A DNA stretch of 64,000 bases from Flexibacter flexilis DSM 6793 (GCF_900112255.1 NZ_FOLE01000002.1:379854-443853); one strand, 5' to 3'. Positions 16,757 to 26,464 are shown, numbered from the stretch's first letter. The notes: generated by a model from the letters alone, not told the origin. A program made the numbers and translations.

Positions 16757-18394
16757 TTAAGGCACGGTTGAGAAATATAAATTATCATTTTGGTCTGAGG
16801 AAAGCGTATAATCCGAAGCATTTACAGCTACGTCATTATCAAATTTCACATTGGTATCCAAATAGCCTACGCTCAGGGCATCTTGGTCTGTATTTACACG
16901 AAATAAGTCATTGCCATTGGTTTCGTCCATGCCGTCGGCTTTGTAGTTATCTCCTGCTATCATGGCATAAACGGCGGGGGAAGAATTTACTAACAATGCT
17001 CCTGAGCCATAAACATTGGCAATGTCTGTGAGGTCATAAGAAACGCTGGGCGGGGTTGTCGAAACCGACACCAAGTCATCTGTCATGATGTCCAAGTGGT
17101 TGCGGTGGCGCACCACAAAATGATAACTGCCATTCGTAAGGTTCGGGAACGTTACATAGTCCATTAGGCCACCCGACAGATAATCCACTACGCTCCCGTC
17201 TGCCAACAACCACGCCGTAATCGTTTCTAAATCTGGCCCCTCAGGTGTGGCTCGAGCCGAAATTTGTATCACGTCCACAGCATAGGTAGGGGCTAAATAA
17301 GCACCTGTTTTGCTTGGCAACATTTTCGCTATGGGCTTAAGAGGGTTTGGCATCGTATAAACGGTAGCTGCATTATTTGCCTGAAAATTATTCAAATAAT
17401 TACCATTCTTTAAGCTCACGTCCATAGCTCCTGCAGCATAAGCACCTTGCAACACAACTCTGAGTTTGAGTTTTACGCCATTGTTGCGGCCAACACGATA
17501 ATGTGTTTGGATAGGGTCAAAAAAATTGCGCGTAAAACCAGAAGCAAGTGTTCCACTCACAAAGCCACTACCCAAACCCTGATATACACCATCTTGCGAA
17601 GTGCTTTGCGCTACAATATATTGCTCTGGACTGGTTGCACCTGCGGGCGTTGCGCCAGCATAGCTCAGTACCAAACTATCGTACCCTGAAAAATTAGAAG
17701 GATTAGAAATACTACGCTCCCAATAAATATTGGAAAGATCGGCCACAGATTCGCCCAACACAGGCGTTCCTCCAGATTTGGCCTCAAACGTAATTGCAAA
17801 ATTATCGTTTGTGCCTGCGACTGTTTTGAGGATAACGGGATGATACTGGCCACCTATTCCCACAGGAAAACGACGAACCACACCTTGCCCCAAATAGGTC
17901 ATCGGGCCATCTACATAGGCAGTGTTATCTCCTCCATAAATTTGGCCATTTTTTTGCACTGTTAATATTCCTGCCGAAGTATTAACCAGTCCATTTTGGA
18001 GGATTAGGGATTTATTAACCGACAAATTGCCTGACAAAGTTTTTTGTCCGCCACCCTGAATGTGTAGAGCTCCCACCGTGTCGGCGGCAGCCATCAATAT
18101 TCCCGTAGGGCTACTACTCGTCATCACGATAGTATCTATCCCTACACCATTGAGGTGGCGATAATTCCCATAATTTTTGAGGCTATCCCCTACAAAAATA
18201 CGGCCTTCATTGGCCAAAATTCCTGCTTTATTTATCAAAGAGCCATTAATAGCTACTGTAGTTTTGTTTTTAACAAAAACTAATCCGCCATTATTTACAA
18301 ATTGGCCGTGAGCCACCGAGCCATACACAACACTCCCCAACAAAACCAATAATAGTTTCTTTGTAGGGAGTAACATCTTTAACATTTTTGCCAT
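16757..18394 (-). CDS. Secreted protein with HRNHL/dockerin-like C terminus
   Basis: A 545-aa protein. I use ATG 18394 (MAKMLKMLLP), directly after an in-frame GTG. The signal peptide ends near VAHGQ. The N-terminal half has short beta-strand repeats (INGSLINKAGILANEGRIF, about 48-66; then SLILQNGLVNTSAG), suggestive of a beta-helix-like fold. The C-terminal half carries the same arrangement as the 1054-aa protein: LRVVLQGAY, WLLADGSVVDY, FVVRHRNHLDIMTDD, MIAGDNYKADG, VNASDYTLSSDQNDN and the terminal NLYFSTVP. It is the first gene of the cluster and lies 60 bases upstream of the next. Secretion route and ligand are unknown; no type A sorting domain is visible. Confidence 0.85.
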   Translation of the reverse strand: MAKMLKMLLPTKKLLLVLLGSVVYGSVAHGQFVNNGGLVFVKNKTTVAINGSLINKAGILANEGRIFVGDSLKNYGNYRHLNGVGIDTIVMTSSSPTGILMAAADTVGALHIQGGGQKTLSGNLSVNKSLILQNGLVNTSAGILTVQKNGQIYGGDNTAYVDGPMTYLGQGVVRRFPVGIGGQYHPVILKTVAGTNDNFAITFEAKSGGTPVLGESVADLSNIYWERSISNPSNFSGYDSLVLSYAGATPAGATSPEQYIVAQSTSQDGVYQGLGSGFVSGTLASGFTRNFFDPIQTHYRVGRNNGVKLKLRVVLQGAYAAGAMDVSLKNGNYLNNFQANNAATVYTMPNPLKPIAKMLPSKTGAYLAPTYAVDVIQISARATPEGPDLETITAWLLADGSVVDYLSGGLMDYVTFPNLTNGSYHFVVRHRNHLDIMTDDLVSVSTTPPSVSYDLTDIANVYGSGALLVNSSPAVYAMIAGDNYKADGMDETNGNDLFRVNTDQDALSVGYLDTNVKFDNDVAVNASDYTLSSDQNDNLYFSTVP

Positions 18395-18478
18395 CACGAT
18401 TTCGATATACAGTACAAAAAAATGTTACTATAATTTAATCACAACCATATATACGCACTAATAGCGTAAGGTAATTGG

Positions 18479-18486
18479 CAAAAATA
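18479..18486 (-). promoter_or_regulatory. Possible -7 box for the three-gene surface cluster
   Basis: CAAAAATA on the plus strand is TATTTTTG on the minus strand, matching TAnnTTTG. It lies 85 bases upstream of the first gene of the cluster. A -33 element is not evident. Confidence 0.35.
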
Positions 18487-18552
18487 CATTTTTTACTGAA
18501 AATACGACATTATAAAGTTAAAATGATTTAATAAAAAATAACAAATTTCTAA

Positions 18553-19449
18553 TTATACTACATTTATACGATTTTCCAATTTACTCAAAAGCAATGGCAA
18601 ATCCGCAATATTATATGCTATCAAAACATTTTCGGGCAGGTCTAAATCTTGTGTAATCACCTGAAAACCAGAAAGTATAATAGTCGATTCAAAAAAGTTT
18701 TTTGATAAATTATCTACGTAAGACTGTATTTCTGCGGCTGGCGTGGTGGTAATGATTGAAAATAAGTAAGATGGTCGATATATTCGGTACGTCTCACACA
18801 AATCCGAAAACGGCAAACTTTGCCCCAAATAAACCACGCGGCCACCTCGCACCCTAATGAGATAGTTCGTAAATAGTAACCCAATCTCATGCAACTCCCC
18901 TTCTGGCAAAAACAGCATAAACTTCGGAGAAGAAGCCGTATATTTGGCCACCAGACCATCTATGGCCACAATAATTTTTTGCCGAATCAGGTTGCTAATA
19001 AAATGTTCGTGCGCAGGCGTAATTGCACCCGTTTGCCACAGCACCCCGATACGCTGCAAAAAAGGAAATACAATACTAATCATTGTGTTTTCAAAACCCT
19101 GATGCAGAAAATTAGTGGACATGATTTTCTCAAAACGTTCTTCATCGAGGTCTATCATACTGATAGTCAGGGCCTGTATTTGTTCCGAATTGCTCTGATG
19201 CTTCTCCGTCACATTGAGAACTTCGCGGCGCATATCGTCCCAACTCATGTCGGCTATCTTCGAAATTTTATAGCCATGTTCGTTGAGCAAAGCAATATTT
19301 AAAACCAATTTCAGGTCGTCGTCGTCATAATATCGGATATTTGTATCCGTGCGCTTGGGCTTCAAGACTTCGTAGCGTTGCTCCCAAATCCGCAACGTAT
19401 GCGCCTTGATACCAGAGAGTTGTTCCAAATCTTTGATAGAATAATTCAC
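18553..19449 (-). CDS. MerR-family regulator with cobalamin-binding domain (CarH/LitR-like)
   Basis: A 298-aa regulator. The MerR winged helix is at 1-70 (YSIKDLEQLSGIKAHTLRIWEQRY and NIRYYDDDDLKLVL). A four-helix B12-capping domain (about 90-165) keeps the W-x9-E-H signature: Trp138, Glu148, His149. A Rossmann-type B12-binding domain (about 172-298) keeps ExHxxG at 185-190, with His187 as the candidate lower ligand (the usual first residue is Asp). CarH-type proteins repress in the dark with adenosylcobalamin and release DNA in light; many Bacteroidota relatives sit near carotenoid genes. Here the divergent neighbour is the menaquinone methyltransferase. Light or B12 sensing is inferred from the motifs. 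Confidence 0.88.
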   Translation of the reverse strand: MNYSIKDLEQLSGIKAHTLRIWEQRYEVLKPKRTDTNIRYYDDDDLKLVLNIALLNEHGYKISKIADMSWDDMRREVLNVTEKHQSNSEQIQALTISMIDLDEERFEKIMSTNFLHQGFENTMISIVFPFLQRIGVLWQTGAITPAHEHFISNLIRQKIIVAIDGLVAKYTASSPKFMLFLPEGELHEIGLLFTNYLIRVRGGRVVYLGQSLPFSDLCETYRIYRPSYLFSIITTTPAAEIQSYVDNLSKNFFESTIILSGFQVITQDLDLPENVLIAYNIADLPLLLSKLENRINVV

Positions 19450-19654
19450 GTTTCTGCAAAATTTATTTGTTCCTTGAGTAAAAATCTAATTCGCCCTTAA
19501 AGCATCTATGGGTATATCAAAATGTGTAACCCAAAGGTTTTGAAAATAGTAAAAAATTTATGTTCGTTCAATCACAAAACTATTTTGGTTAAGAATTGTT
19601 AGAAAAAATATGAAACCTTGTGCCTTTCAAGTCTTTTGTTGTAGAATTTGTGCG

Positions 19655-19662
19655 TACTTTTG
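19655..19662 (+). promoter_or_regulatory. Predicted -7 box for ubiE/menG
   Basis: TACTTTTG fits TAnnTTTG, 22 bases upstream of the ATG. A TTTG at 19635-19638 is 16 bases upstream. Confidence 0.5.
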
Positions 19663-19684
19663 CACCCTCAGAAATAGATAAAAT

Positions 19685-20410
19685 ATGACCGTCCTCCCAT
19701 ACAAAGAACAGGCGGCTGGCAAAAAAGAACAAGTTGCCACCATGTTCAACAACATTTCTCCTAAATATGATTTGCTCAATCACTTGTTGAGTTTTGGCAT
19801 AGATATTTATTGGAGAAAACAGGCTATCAAACAGTTACGCGCCACAAAACCAAAGCAAATCCTTGATATTGCAACAGGTACTGGCGATTTCGCGCTGGAA
19901 GCCTTAGCCCTTAACCCAGACAAAATAATTGGCGTGGACATCTCGGAAGGAATGTTGGAAGTTGGCAAACAAAAGATGCAAAAACTTGGTCTTTCCGATA
20001 AAATAGAAATGCGCTTAGGCGATTCCGAAAAGTTACTTTTCGATGAAAATACCTTCGACGCTGCGATTGTAGCCTTCGGAGTGCGCAATTTTGAAAACCT
20101 CGAAAAAGGGCTTTCGGACATCAATCGCGTACTCAAAAAAGGCGGTATAGCAGTTGTTTTAGAATTTTCTAACCCGCGCAGTTTCCCCATGAAACAGCTT
20201 TACGGTTTTTATTCGCGTTATATTTTGCCAGCCATCGGCAAACTTATTTCGCGTGATAGTGCCGCATACACTTATTTGCCCGACTCGGTGAAAGCATTCC
20301 CCGATGGCGAAAATTTCCTTAAAATTTATGAAAAAGTAGGTTTCTCTGATGTCAAATGGTTGCCGATGACAGGCGGTATTTGCTCTATTTACGTCGGAAC
20401 AAAGAAATAA
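19685..20410 (+). CDS. ubiE: Demethylmenaquinone methyltransferase
   Basis: A 241-aa class I SAM-dependent methyltransferase of the UbiE/MenG family. Motif I is LDIATGTGDFALEA (about 61-74). Other markers are MFNNISPKYDLLNHLLSFGID near the N terminus, AFGVRNFENLEKGL (about 122-135) and FSNPRSFPMKQLYGFYS. It methylates demethylmenaquinone, the last step of menaquinone synthesis; in Bacteroidota, which use menaquinone, this is the expected substrate. It is divergent from the MerR/B12 regulator, with 235 bases between starts, and convergent with the rhomboid gene. Confidence 0.96.
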   Translation: MTVLPYKEQAAGKKEQVATMFNNISPKYDLLNHLLSFGIDIYWRKQAIKQLRATKPKQILDIATGTGDFALEALALNPDKIIGVDISEGMLEVGKQKMQKLGLSDKIEMRLGDSEKLLFDENTFDAAIVAFGVRNFENLEKGLSDINRVLKKGGIAVVLEFSNPRSFPMKQLYGFYSRYILPAIGKLISRDSAAYTYLPDSVKAFPDGENFLKIYEKVGFSDVKWLPMTGGICSIYVGTKK

Positions 20411-20430
20411 ACATTGCTTTTGCAGCAGGG

Positions 20431-20460
20431 CGGTAGCGTGGTTTTTATTGCTCGCTACCG
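20431..20460. terminator. Hairpin between ubiE and the rhomboid gene
   Basis: An 8-bp GC-rich stem (20431-20438 with 20453-20460) encloses a T-rich loop that holds the rhomboid gene's stop codon. It is a shared convergent terminator candidate. Confidence 0.5.
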
Positions 20461-21266
20461 TTGCGCTGCGGCGAAGACGGCACGTAAATATAACGTATCA
20501 CAATCACTGGTGGAGGAATGACAGGCTGGGCGTTAAGCGGCGCAGCCAACGGGTCAGGACTTGCTATTTCGGAAGGAGCAAGTGGCTCATTTTCAAAATT
20601 TTGCATAAAATTTTGTTCTTGCGGCAAAAGCCAATATTCTGTGTCATAATGCTCTTCTGGCCACACATATTTGGCAGGCGCGTTTTTTTCTCTAAAATGC
20701 CAAGAAAGTATTAATCCCGCCAAAAAACCCGACAAATGCGCTTCCCATGACATTTGCGACTTCATCAGCGGTAAAATTCCCCAAATAAAACCGCCGTACA
20801 TGACCACAACCAACAACGTAAGAGCCATTGAACTACTATCTTTGCGCCAAATCCCACTGAACAATATAAAACTAAGTTGCGCGTACACCACACCACTCGC
20901 GCCAATGTGATAGCTCGGCCTTCCCAGACACCACGTCCAAACGCCAGACAATATCCAAAACCAAAGCATCGCTTCGGGCGCAACTTTGCGGTAAGCCGTG
21001 AGCATCAACCACGTAAGCACCCAAATAGACAAGCTATTGGCAGCCAAATGTTCCCAATCCGAATGTATAAAAGGAGATGTAATTATTCCCAAAAGCCCTG
21101 ACACTGTGCGCGGAAAAATGCCTGCGTGTTGGGTAAATGAATAACTCATTAGCTCTTGCGCCCCATGCACCAACCACAAAACCAGCACTAACAAACTGCT
21201 CCAAGCCGCATTGTACCAAAGTTGGCGTGCCTCTTTTTGAGAAGACGTTATAAAGGCTCTTTCCAT
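20445..21266 (-). CDS. Rhomboid-family intramembrane serine protease
   Basis: A 273-aa membrane protein with about six transmembrane segments in residues 20-190. The catalytic pair is present: Ser124 in HIGASG and His177 in WEAHLSGFLAG. The HSDWEHLAANS motif (68-78) supplies the conserved His and Asn of the oxyanion region. The C-terminal tail (about 195-273) is soluble, Pro-rich and cytosolic or periplasmic depending on topology. Rhomboids cut transmembrane substrates within the membrane; the substrate here is unknown. It is downstream of the histidine kinase gene (52 bases), so possibly co-transcribed. Confidence 0.93.
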   Translation of the reverse strand: MERAFITSSQKEARQLWYNAAWSSLLVLVLWLVHGAQELMSYSFTQHAGIFPRTVSGLLGIITSPFIHSDWEHLAANSLSIWVLTWLMLTAYRKVAPEAMLWFWILSGVWTWCLGRPSYHIGASGVVYAQLSFILFSGIWRKDSSSMALTLLVVVMYGGFIWGILPLMKSQMSWEAHLSGFLAGLILSWHFREKNAPAKYVWPEEHYDTEYWLLPQEQNFMQNFENEPLAPSEIASPDPLAAPLNAQPVIPPPVIVIRYIYVPSSPQRNGSEQ

Positions 21267-21317
21267 AAAAAATATAATTTGAGTTATTTTTCAGACAAAA
21301 CAACTCCGCTATTTTTT

Positions 21318-23927
21318 TTAGTTCTTTACTCTTTGCTGCAAAAAAATAGCCCACTTCTCTATCATATGTTGCAAATCGTTGAGTTGAAATGGTTTAGCCA
21401 AAAAATCATTCATTCCAATTTCCATGCAACGCTCCTGCTCCTCCAGTAATGCATTGGCTGTGAGGGCAATAATAATTGGATCATCGCCATAATCGTCGCG
21501 CAGGCGGCTGGTAGCTTCCAAGCCGTCCATTTCGGGCATTTGAAGGTCCATGAATGTTATATCAAAACGCTTTTGCTTCATGGATTGCAACGCCTCTACG
21601 CCATTGTTGGCCAAGCCTACTCTGTAGCCCAATTTATTGAGGCTTTTTTCTATTACTTTCTGATTCACCAAATTATCCTCAACTACCAGTATTTCAAGAG
21701 GATAACGCATTGCTAAAGTCTCATTAACGGCACTCGGTTTGTAAAAATCGTCTCCCACATTATTGTCCACCGCTTCCATTGGCAAATCAAAATAAAACTC
21801 AGAACCTTTATTGTAATGGCTTTCGACGCACAAACGCCCGCCCATAAGCTTGACCAAATCCGCCGAGATGGACAAGCCCAATCCTGTACCACCAAAGCGA
21901 CGCGTAGTAGAAGTATCTGCTTGAATGAACGGATTAAAAAGCTTTTCGATTTGCCCTGGTTTGATACCAATACCTGTATCTTTCACACTAAACAAGATAT
22001 TGCGGTGCTTACTCCAAATTTTGGTTTGGGTAATGGAAAGTGTAATAGACCCTTCCTCCGTAAACTTTACGGCGTTGCTCATCAGATTGAGCAGCACTTG
22101 ACGCAAACGCACCGAGTCGCCCAGCACATAGCGCGGTACTTTAGGGTCTATTTCATAACTTATTTTTACTTTATTGCTGGCATTGCCCACAATGGCCAAC
22201 ACTTCTTCAGCGCAGGTTTTGAGCGAAAACGGAATAGTTTCCAGTTCCAATTTGCCCGATTCTATTTTAGAATAATCTAATATATCATTGATAACAGAAA
22301 GCAAATTATCGCCGCTGAGCCTAATCACATCTATTTTTTCGCGCTGATCTGCCGTCAGTTCTGTTTGTGCCAACAAATTGGCCATGCCAATTACCCCGTT
22401 CATTGGTGTTCGGATCTCGTGGCTCATCATGGCCAAAAACTGTGATTTGGCAGCACTGGCAGCCTCCATTTTCTCTACGCTGGCCATGAGCTCTTCAGAA
22501 TGTTGGCGCAGCTCTTCATTTTGTGCCTCAATTTCATTGTTTTTCATCTGAACCAACTCACTCTGCTTTCTAATCTCCTGATTTTGAGCAACAAGTATTG
22601 CATTTAGTTCTTTTTCTCGGTCGGCATTCCTATACAGCAACAAGCCAATGACTACGGCCAACAACAAAATAAGCGTAGCAAAAATGCTAATCGAATATTG
22701 TTTTTCGATGGTTTTACGCTGAATTTCATTGTCTTTGTTGAGTATTTCCAGACTTTTTTCATTCTCATAGGAGGCAATCGTTCCGCGTACTTCGGCGAGA
22801 CGGTCGGCAACATCCTGTCCCAATATTTCATGTTGCAAGGAAGACGCTAACTGATTGTAATACAAGGCATCTTTGTATTTGTGCTGCTGCTCGTAGAGCG
22901 AGGAAAGTAACAAATAAATCTGGTGTTGTTGGGGCAAAAGGCTCAGACTATCAGTAGTTTGCTGCGCTTTGTGGCAATAGCCTAGCGTTTTGGTGTAATC
23001 TTTTTTGAGCAATGCGGTTTGGCCTGCGGCGATAAGAGCATCGGCAATGTACACGGGATCAGGAAATTCCGTTTCCAAATAAGAAACTGCTCTATCGTAA
23101 TACTCTAAGGCTTTATTATACAATTCTTGATTTTTGTATAAAGTCCCCAACGAAGTATAAATCATAGCCTTAATATGCTTATGATCAGCTTTATTTCCTT
23201 GCAAATTATCCGCCAAGCGCAAGGCCTCCGTTAGGTATTGTAGTGCTTTGGGATAATCGTTTTTGAGTGCATAAGTATTGCCCAAATATTCGTAGGAATG
23301 CACTACCAAAAATGGATCTTTGAGCTTCTGGCGAAACGCTAATGCCTTCTCAAAATAAACTAAGGCAGAGTCTAGGTCCCTTGTTTCGCGTTTGATAATG
23401 GCGATATTGTTGTAAGCAACGGCCATACCGTAAGGCTTTTTTATTCGTTGAAAAATAGTAAGTGCCCTGCGGTTGTATTCGTCCGCTATATCAAAAAAAC
23501 CTTGTCCGTAGTATGCATTAGCGATGTCTATGAGCAAATACCCCGTCGAATCGACCAATTTCGTTTCCTGAAAAAGTTTATACGCTTTTAGATTTTTTTC
23601 TAAGGCCAACGATGGCAAGCCTTGATTGTTATAAATCGTTCCCAAGCAATTGAGCTGCGCACGTTCTTTGTCTTTCCATCCGTTTTTTTGAGCAATGGCC
23701 AAAGCCTTATAACAAACCTGAAGTGCTTGCGAAGGAGCAAGAGACCCTGTTTTGGTATATAACAATTCCAATACTTCATAATCTTCCTTATCCTGATGCG
23801 CAGCCTCGTATTTAGCGTGCAAAGTAAGCAAACTATCTATCTGCTTTTTCCAAGTAAGACCCTGAGAAAAAGACAGATGCACAGAAAAAAACAAGAACAA
23901 TAGAGATAAGTTTATTTTTGATTTCAT
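21318..23927 (-). CDS. TPR-containing hybrid sensor histidine kinase/response regulator
   Basis: An 869-aa protein; the start [22 protein letters not shown] (ATG 23927) gives a signal peptide and is preferred over a start 10 codons upstream. Periplasmic TPR repeats span about 30-380. A transmembrane helix is at about 400-420 ([15 protein letters not shown]), followed by a coiled coil (about 430-485). HisKA has [10 protein letters not shown] with phosphoacceptor His503. The HATPase domain includes DTGIGI and [12 protein letters not shown]-terminal receiver has ILVVEDN and [10 protein letters not shown] with Asp794. There is no DNA-binding output domain, so phosphate probably passes to an unlinked Hpt or regulator. 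The signal is unknown. Confidence 0.95.
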   Translation of the reverse strand: MKSKINLSLLFLFFSVHLSFSQGLTWKKQIDSLLTLHAKYEAAHQDKEDYEVLELLYTKTGSLAPSQALQVCYKALAIAQKNGWKDKERAQLNCLGTIYNNQGLPSLALEKNLKAYKLFQETKLVDSTGYLLIDIANAYYGQGFFDIADEYNRRALTIFQRIKKPYGMAVAYNNIAIIKRETRDLDSALVYFEKALAFRQKLKDPFLVVHSYEYLGNTYALKNDYPKALQYLTEALRLADNLQGNKADHKHIKAMIYTSLGTLYKNQELYNKALEYYDRAVSYLETEFPDPVYIADALIAAGQTALLKKDYTKTLGYCHKAQQTTDSLSLLPQQHQIYLLLSSLYEQQHKYKDALYYNQLASSLQHEILGQDVADRLAEVRGTIASYENEKSLEILNKDNEIQRKTIEKQYSISIFATLILLLAVVIGLLLYRNADREKELNAILVAQNQEIRKQSELVQMKNNEIEAQNEELRQHSEELMASVEKMEAASAAKSQFLAMMSHEIRTPMNGVIGMANLLAQTELTADQREKIDVIRLSGDNLLSVINDILDYSKIESGKLELETIPFSLKTCAEEVLAIVGNASNKVKISYEIDPKVPRYVLGDSVRLRQVLLNLMSNAVKFTEEGSITLSITQTKIWSKHRNILFSVKDTGIGIKPGQIEKLFNPFIQADTSTTRRFGGTGLGLSISADLVKLMGGRLCVESHYNKGSEFYFDLPMEAVDNNVGDDFYKPSAVNETLAMRYPLEILVVEDNLVNQKVIEKSLNKLGYRVGLANNGVEALQSMKQKRFDITFMDLQMPEMDGLEATSRLRDDYGDDPIIIALTANALLEEQERCMEIGMNDFLAKPFQLNDLQHMIEKWAIFLQQRVKN

Positions 23928-24251
23928 TTGAAGAATAGGCCACATAATACCTATCAAATATATAAAATTTAACCAATAAGCTAACGCACTTATCTATTAT
24001 TTTGTAAATGCGCAGAATTATTATTCGTAGTAAATGAAATTATACCAATAACAATACAAACACAAAATCACAACATCAGATACTTAGCAAAAACAAAAAT
24101 AGACTTTTTGTATAAAAGTTGAAACCAAGCAAAGGTTTTAAGGAAAAAATAAGTACCTCAAGACAAGCCAGCCAATTGCTTTTCACTCAAAAAAATTTGT
24201 ACCTTATGCCCCACATAGAATGAACACACACCAAAATATTCCCAAAAAAAT
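23928..24251. other. Divergent intergenic region, kinase/AraC regulator
   Basis: 324 AT-rich bases with no gene. A leftward -7 box for the kinase is seen at 23955-23962 (CAAATATA on the plus strand, TATATTTG on the minus). No good box was found for the AraC gene; TACCTTAT near 24201 is a poor match. Confidence 0.45.
23955..23962 (-). promoter_or_regulatory. Predicted -7 box for the hybrid kinase gene
   Basis: TATATTTG on the minus strand matches TAnnTTTG, 28 bases upstream of the chosen ATG at 23927. This placement argues for that start: the upstream alternative start at 23957 would lie inside the promoter. Confidence 0.5.
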
Positions 24252-25193
24252 ATGAAAGCCATGTATTCACCATTGCTGCCCGAACTCACGCCGATTTCGG
24301 AGCTGCAAACTTTAGTCGAACACAGGTCTGTGTATTGCCTTGACCACTACGAACTCAATATTTTCGAGACGCACAACAAAAGCGAAAAAGTGAGTTTGGT
24401 TTTTAATGATTTGGTGATTACGGCCATGTTGCGCGGCAAAAAAGTCATGCACTTGCCCACTGTAAGCCAACAACCTTTTGAGTATTTGCCAGGTGAGTCG
24501 GTGATCGTGCCAGGCCGCGAAATCATGAAAATTGATTTTCCTGAAGCCTCCGTCGATAACCCAACCCAATGCCTTGCCGTGGCCATTAGCAGCGAAAAAA
24601 TCAAAGAAACCATTGATTTTTTGAATGAAAAATTCCCGCGTGCCGAAGCGCATTTCGATTGGAATATCGACCTTGAGCAATTCCATCTAAAAAATAGCAT
24701 GAGCATTTCCAACGCACTCGACCGCCTCATTGCCGTTTCCAGAGAAGACGTGGATATGAAGCCCGTTTTGGCAGATTTCACACTCAAAGAATTGATTGTC
24801 AGACTTATGCAAACTCAAGCATCTTACTTGTTTTTGGAACAATACAAGCGTTATACCACCTCGCACCGTTTTTCGTTTGTGGTGGATTATATCAAACAAA
24901 ACATCCGCGACAAAATCAACATAAAGACGTTGAGCGACAAAGCGTGCATGAGTGAGCCTAATTTTTATAGAACCTTCAAACGCGAATTTGGGATTACGCC
25001 TATCGAATTTATTTTGGCCGAACGCCTCAAAATCGCCAAACAAGAACTGGCCAAACCACAAGTAAACGTAACTGATGCGGCCTTCCGCGCAGGATTTAAC
25101 AGCGTGAGTTATTTCTTTACGGCCTTCAAACGCCACGAAGGAATTTCGCCGAGTGACTACAAAAAACGAATTTTTGAAACGCCAAACGCCTAA
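24252..25193 (+). CDS. AraC-family transcriptional regulator
   Basis: A 313-aa regulator. The N-terminal region (about 10-190) resembles the AraC_N/cupin-like sensor domain, with LPGESVIVPGREIMKIDFPEA (around 85-105). The C-terminal domain carries two helix-turn-helix units: NIKTLSDKACMSEPNFYRTF with KREFGITPIEFI, and VTDAAFRAGFNSVSYFFTAF with KRHEGISPSDYKK. The inducing ligand and targets are unknown. It lies 84 bases upstream of gldH on the same strand, which is probably incidental. Confidence 0.92.
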   Translation: MKAMYSPLLPELTPISELQTLVEHRSVYCLDHYELNIFETHNKSEKVSLVFNDLVITAMLRGKKVMHLPTVSQQPFEYLPGESVIVPGREIMKIDFPEASVDNPTQCLAVAISSEKIKETIDFLNEKFPRAEAHFDWNIDLEQFHLKNSMSISNALDRLIAVSREDVDMKPVLADFTLKELIVRLMQTQASYLFLEQYKRYTTSHRFSFVVDYIKQNIRDKINIKTLSDKACMSEPNFYRTFKREFGITPIEFILAERLKIAKQELAKPQVNVTDAAFRAGFNSVSYFFTAFKRHEGISPSDYKKRIFETPNA

Positions 25194-25276
25194 AAAACAC
25201 AGCTACTTACCAAACACTATGATTTGAGCGCGTTTGTTTGTTACTTTGCGGCTTCATTTAGTTTGGTAAAGAAAAC

Positions 25277-25786
25277 ATGACAAAACACCTTTCTGGTTGG
25301 TTATACTCGGCACTAATGGCCGTGTTGTTGCTGGCCGCAACCTCCTGCAACAAAGGACAAGTAATCTACGAACAAAACAAAGACATTGTTCAGCAAGGTT
25401 GGTACATAGACAGTGTGGCTACGTTTACGTTTGACATACAGGACACCGCCGCGCGTTACGACATTTCGTATAATATTCGTAATCAATTGGTTTATCCGTA
25501 TTACAACCTTTACGTTACGTTTTATCTGCACGACCCACAAGGCAAGCTTATCGCTTCGAGCCTGCACGAAATGACCTTGGCCGACCCAGCCACAGGCAAG
25601 CCTTTCGGCGATGGTTTCGGCGATGTGCGCGACCACCAATTTTTGAGTTTGCCACACTGCCATTTCAAACAAGCAGGCCGTTACACGTTCAAAATTAAGC
25701 AGTATATGCGTCAAAATCCGCTACAAGGTATTGAAGCCATCGGCCTGAAAGTGGCCGTAGCAGAACCAACCGCTTCTAAAAATTGA
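25277..25786 (+). CDS. gldH: Gliding motility lipoprotein GldH
   Basis: A 169-aa lipoprotein. The signal peptide ends with lipobox LAATSC, giving a lipidated Cys24. The mature part matches the GldH family: VIYEQNKDI, GWYIDSVATFTFDIQDTAARYDI, YYNLYVTFYLHDPQG and RYTFKIKQYMRQNPL. GldH is required for gliding in Flavobacterium johnsoniae and is widespread in the phylum. It is translationally coupled to the next gene: its TGA overlaps that gene's TTG start. Confidence 0.93.
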   Translation: MTKHLSGWLYSALMAVLLLAATSCNKGQVIYEQNKDIVQQGWYIDSVATFTFDIQDTAARYDISYNIRNQLVYPYYNLYVTFYLHDPQGKLIASSLHEMTLADPATGKPFGDGFGDVRDHQFLSLPHCHFKQAGRYTFKIKQYMRQNPLQGIEAIGLKVAVAEPTASKN

Positions 25787-26460
25787 TAAAGCATTTCAAA
25801 CAATACAAAACCGCTACGGGCTTGTTGGCTTGGGCGGGAATCATGCCTCTTGTGGGAAGTTCTGTTATTTCGTACTGGACGCTCACGCATGAGGCATTTT
25901 TTATGCACTTATCCGCGCTGCAAATCGCCTTGATGTGGGCGGTTACGTGGCTGCTCATGTGCGCGTCGCTGCTCCCGACTACCTTTGTGGCGTTGTTTTA
26001 TGGTTATGTTTTTGGGCTGGAAAAAGCCTTGCCTTTGGTGTGTAGTGCGTATTTGCTGGCGGCTTGGGCAAGTTATGGCCTCATTCGTCTTTTTGACCAC
26101 GAGCAAATTAGCCAAACGCTACAAGCCAACCCACGCACGGCACGCGCCATGCAAAAACTTCAGCGCAACTCATGGGGCATTATCATTGCCGCACGAATTT
26201 CGCCATTGCTGCCGTTTTCGGTCATGAACGTAATTTTCACCACCCTGCAAATCAATACTTTACGCTTTTTAGCAGGAAGTTTTGTAGGAATGTTACCACG
26301 CACATTGTTGGCCATTTATGTAGGTGCACAAGCCACGCATTTGGCCGAAGCTCTCCAGAATCCGCATAGCTCCGAAACGTGGATACGCTTTACTCCACTC
26401 CTATTGCTGGGTATTTCTACAATCGTTTTGAGCCTGTACGCCCGAAAAATATTAAAGTAA
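25783..26460 (+). CDS. TVP38/TMEM64 (VTT/DedA-like) family membrane protein
   Basis: A 225-aa membrane protein with about five or six hydrophobic segments. Family features are the central AARISPLLPFSVMNVIF segment (about 145-161) and the following FLAGSFVGMLPRTLLAIYVGA. Related DedA/VTT proteins act in lipid scrambling or flipping. The start is not certain: TTG 25783 overlaps the gldH stop by four bases (TTGA), which suggests coupled translation; the alternative is ATG 25843, which would remove the first 20 residues. A strong hairpin follows. Confidence 0.85.
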   Translation: MIKHFKQYKTATGLLAWAGIMPLVGSSVISYWTLTHEAFFMHLSALQIALMWAVTWLLMCASLLPTTFVALFYGYVFGLEKALPLVCSAYLLAAWASYGLIRLFDHEQISQTLQANPRTARAMQKLQRNSWGIIIAARISPLLPFSVMNVIFTTLQINTLRFLAGSFVGMLPRTLLAIYVGAQATHLAEALQNPHSSETWIRFTPLLLLGISTIVLSLYARKILK

Positions 26461-26464
26461 GCAC

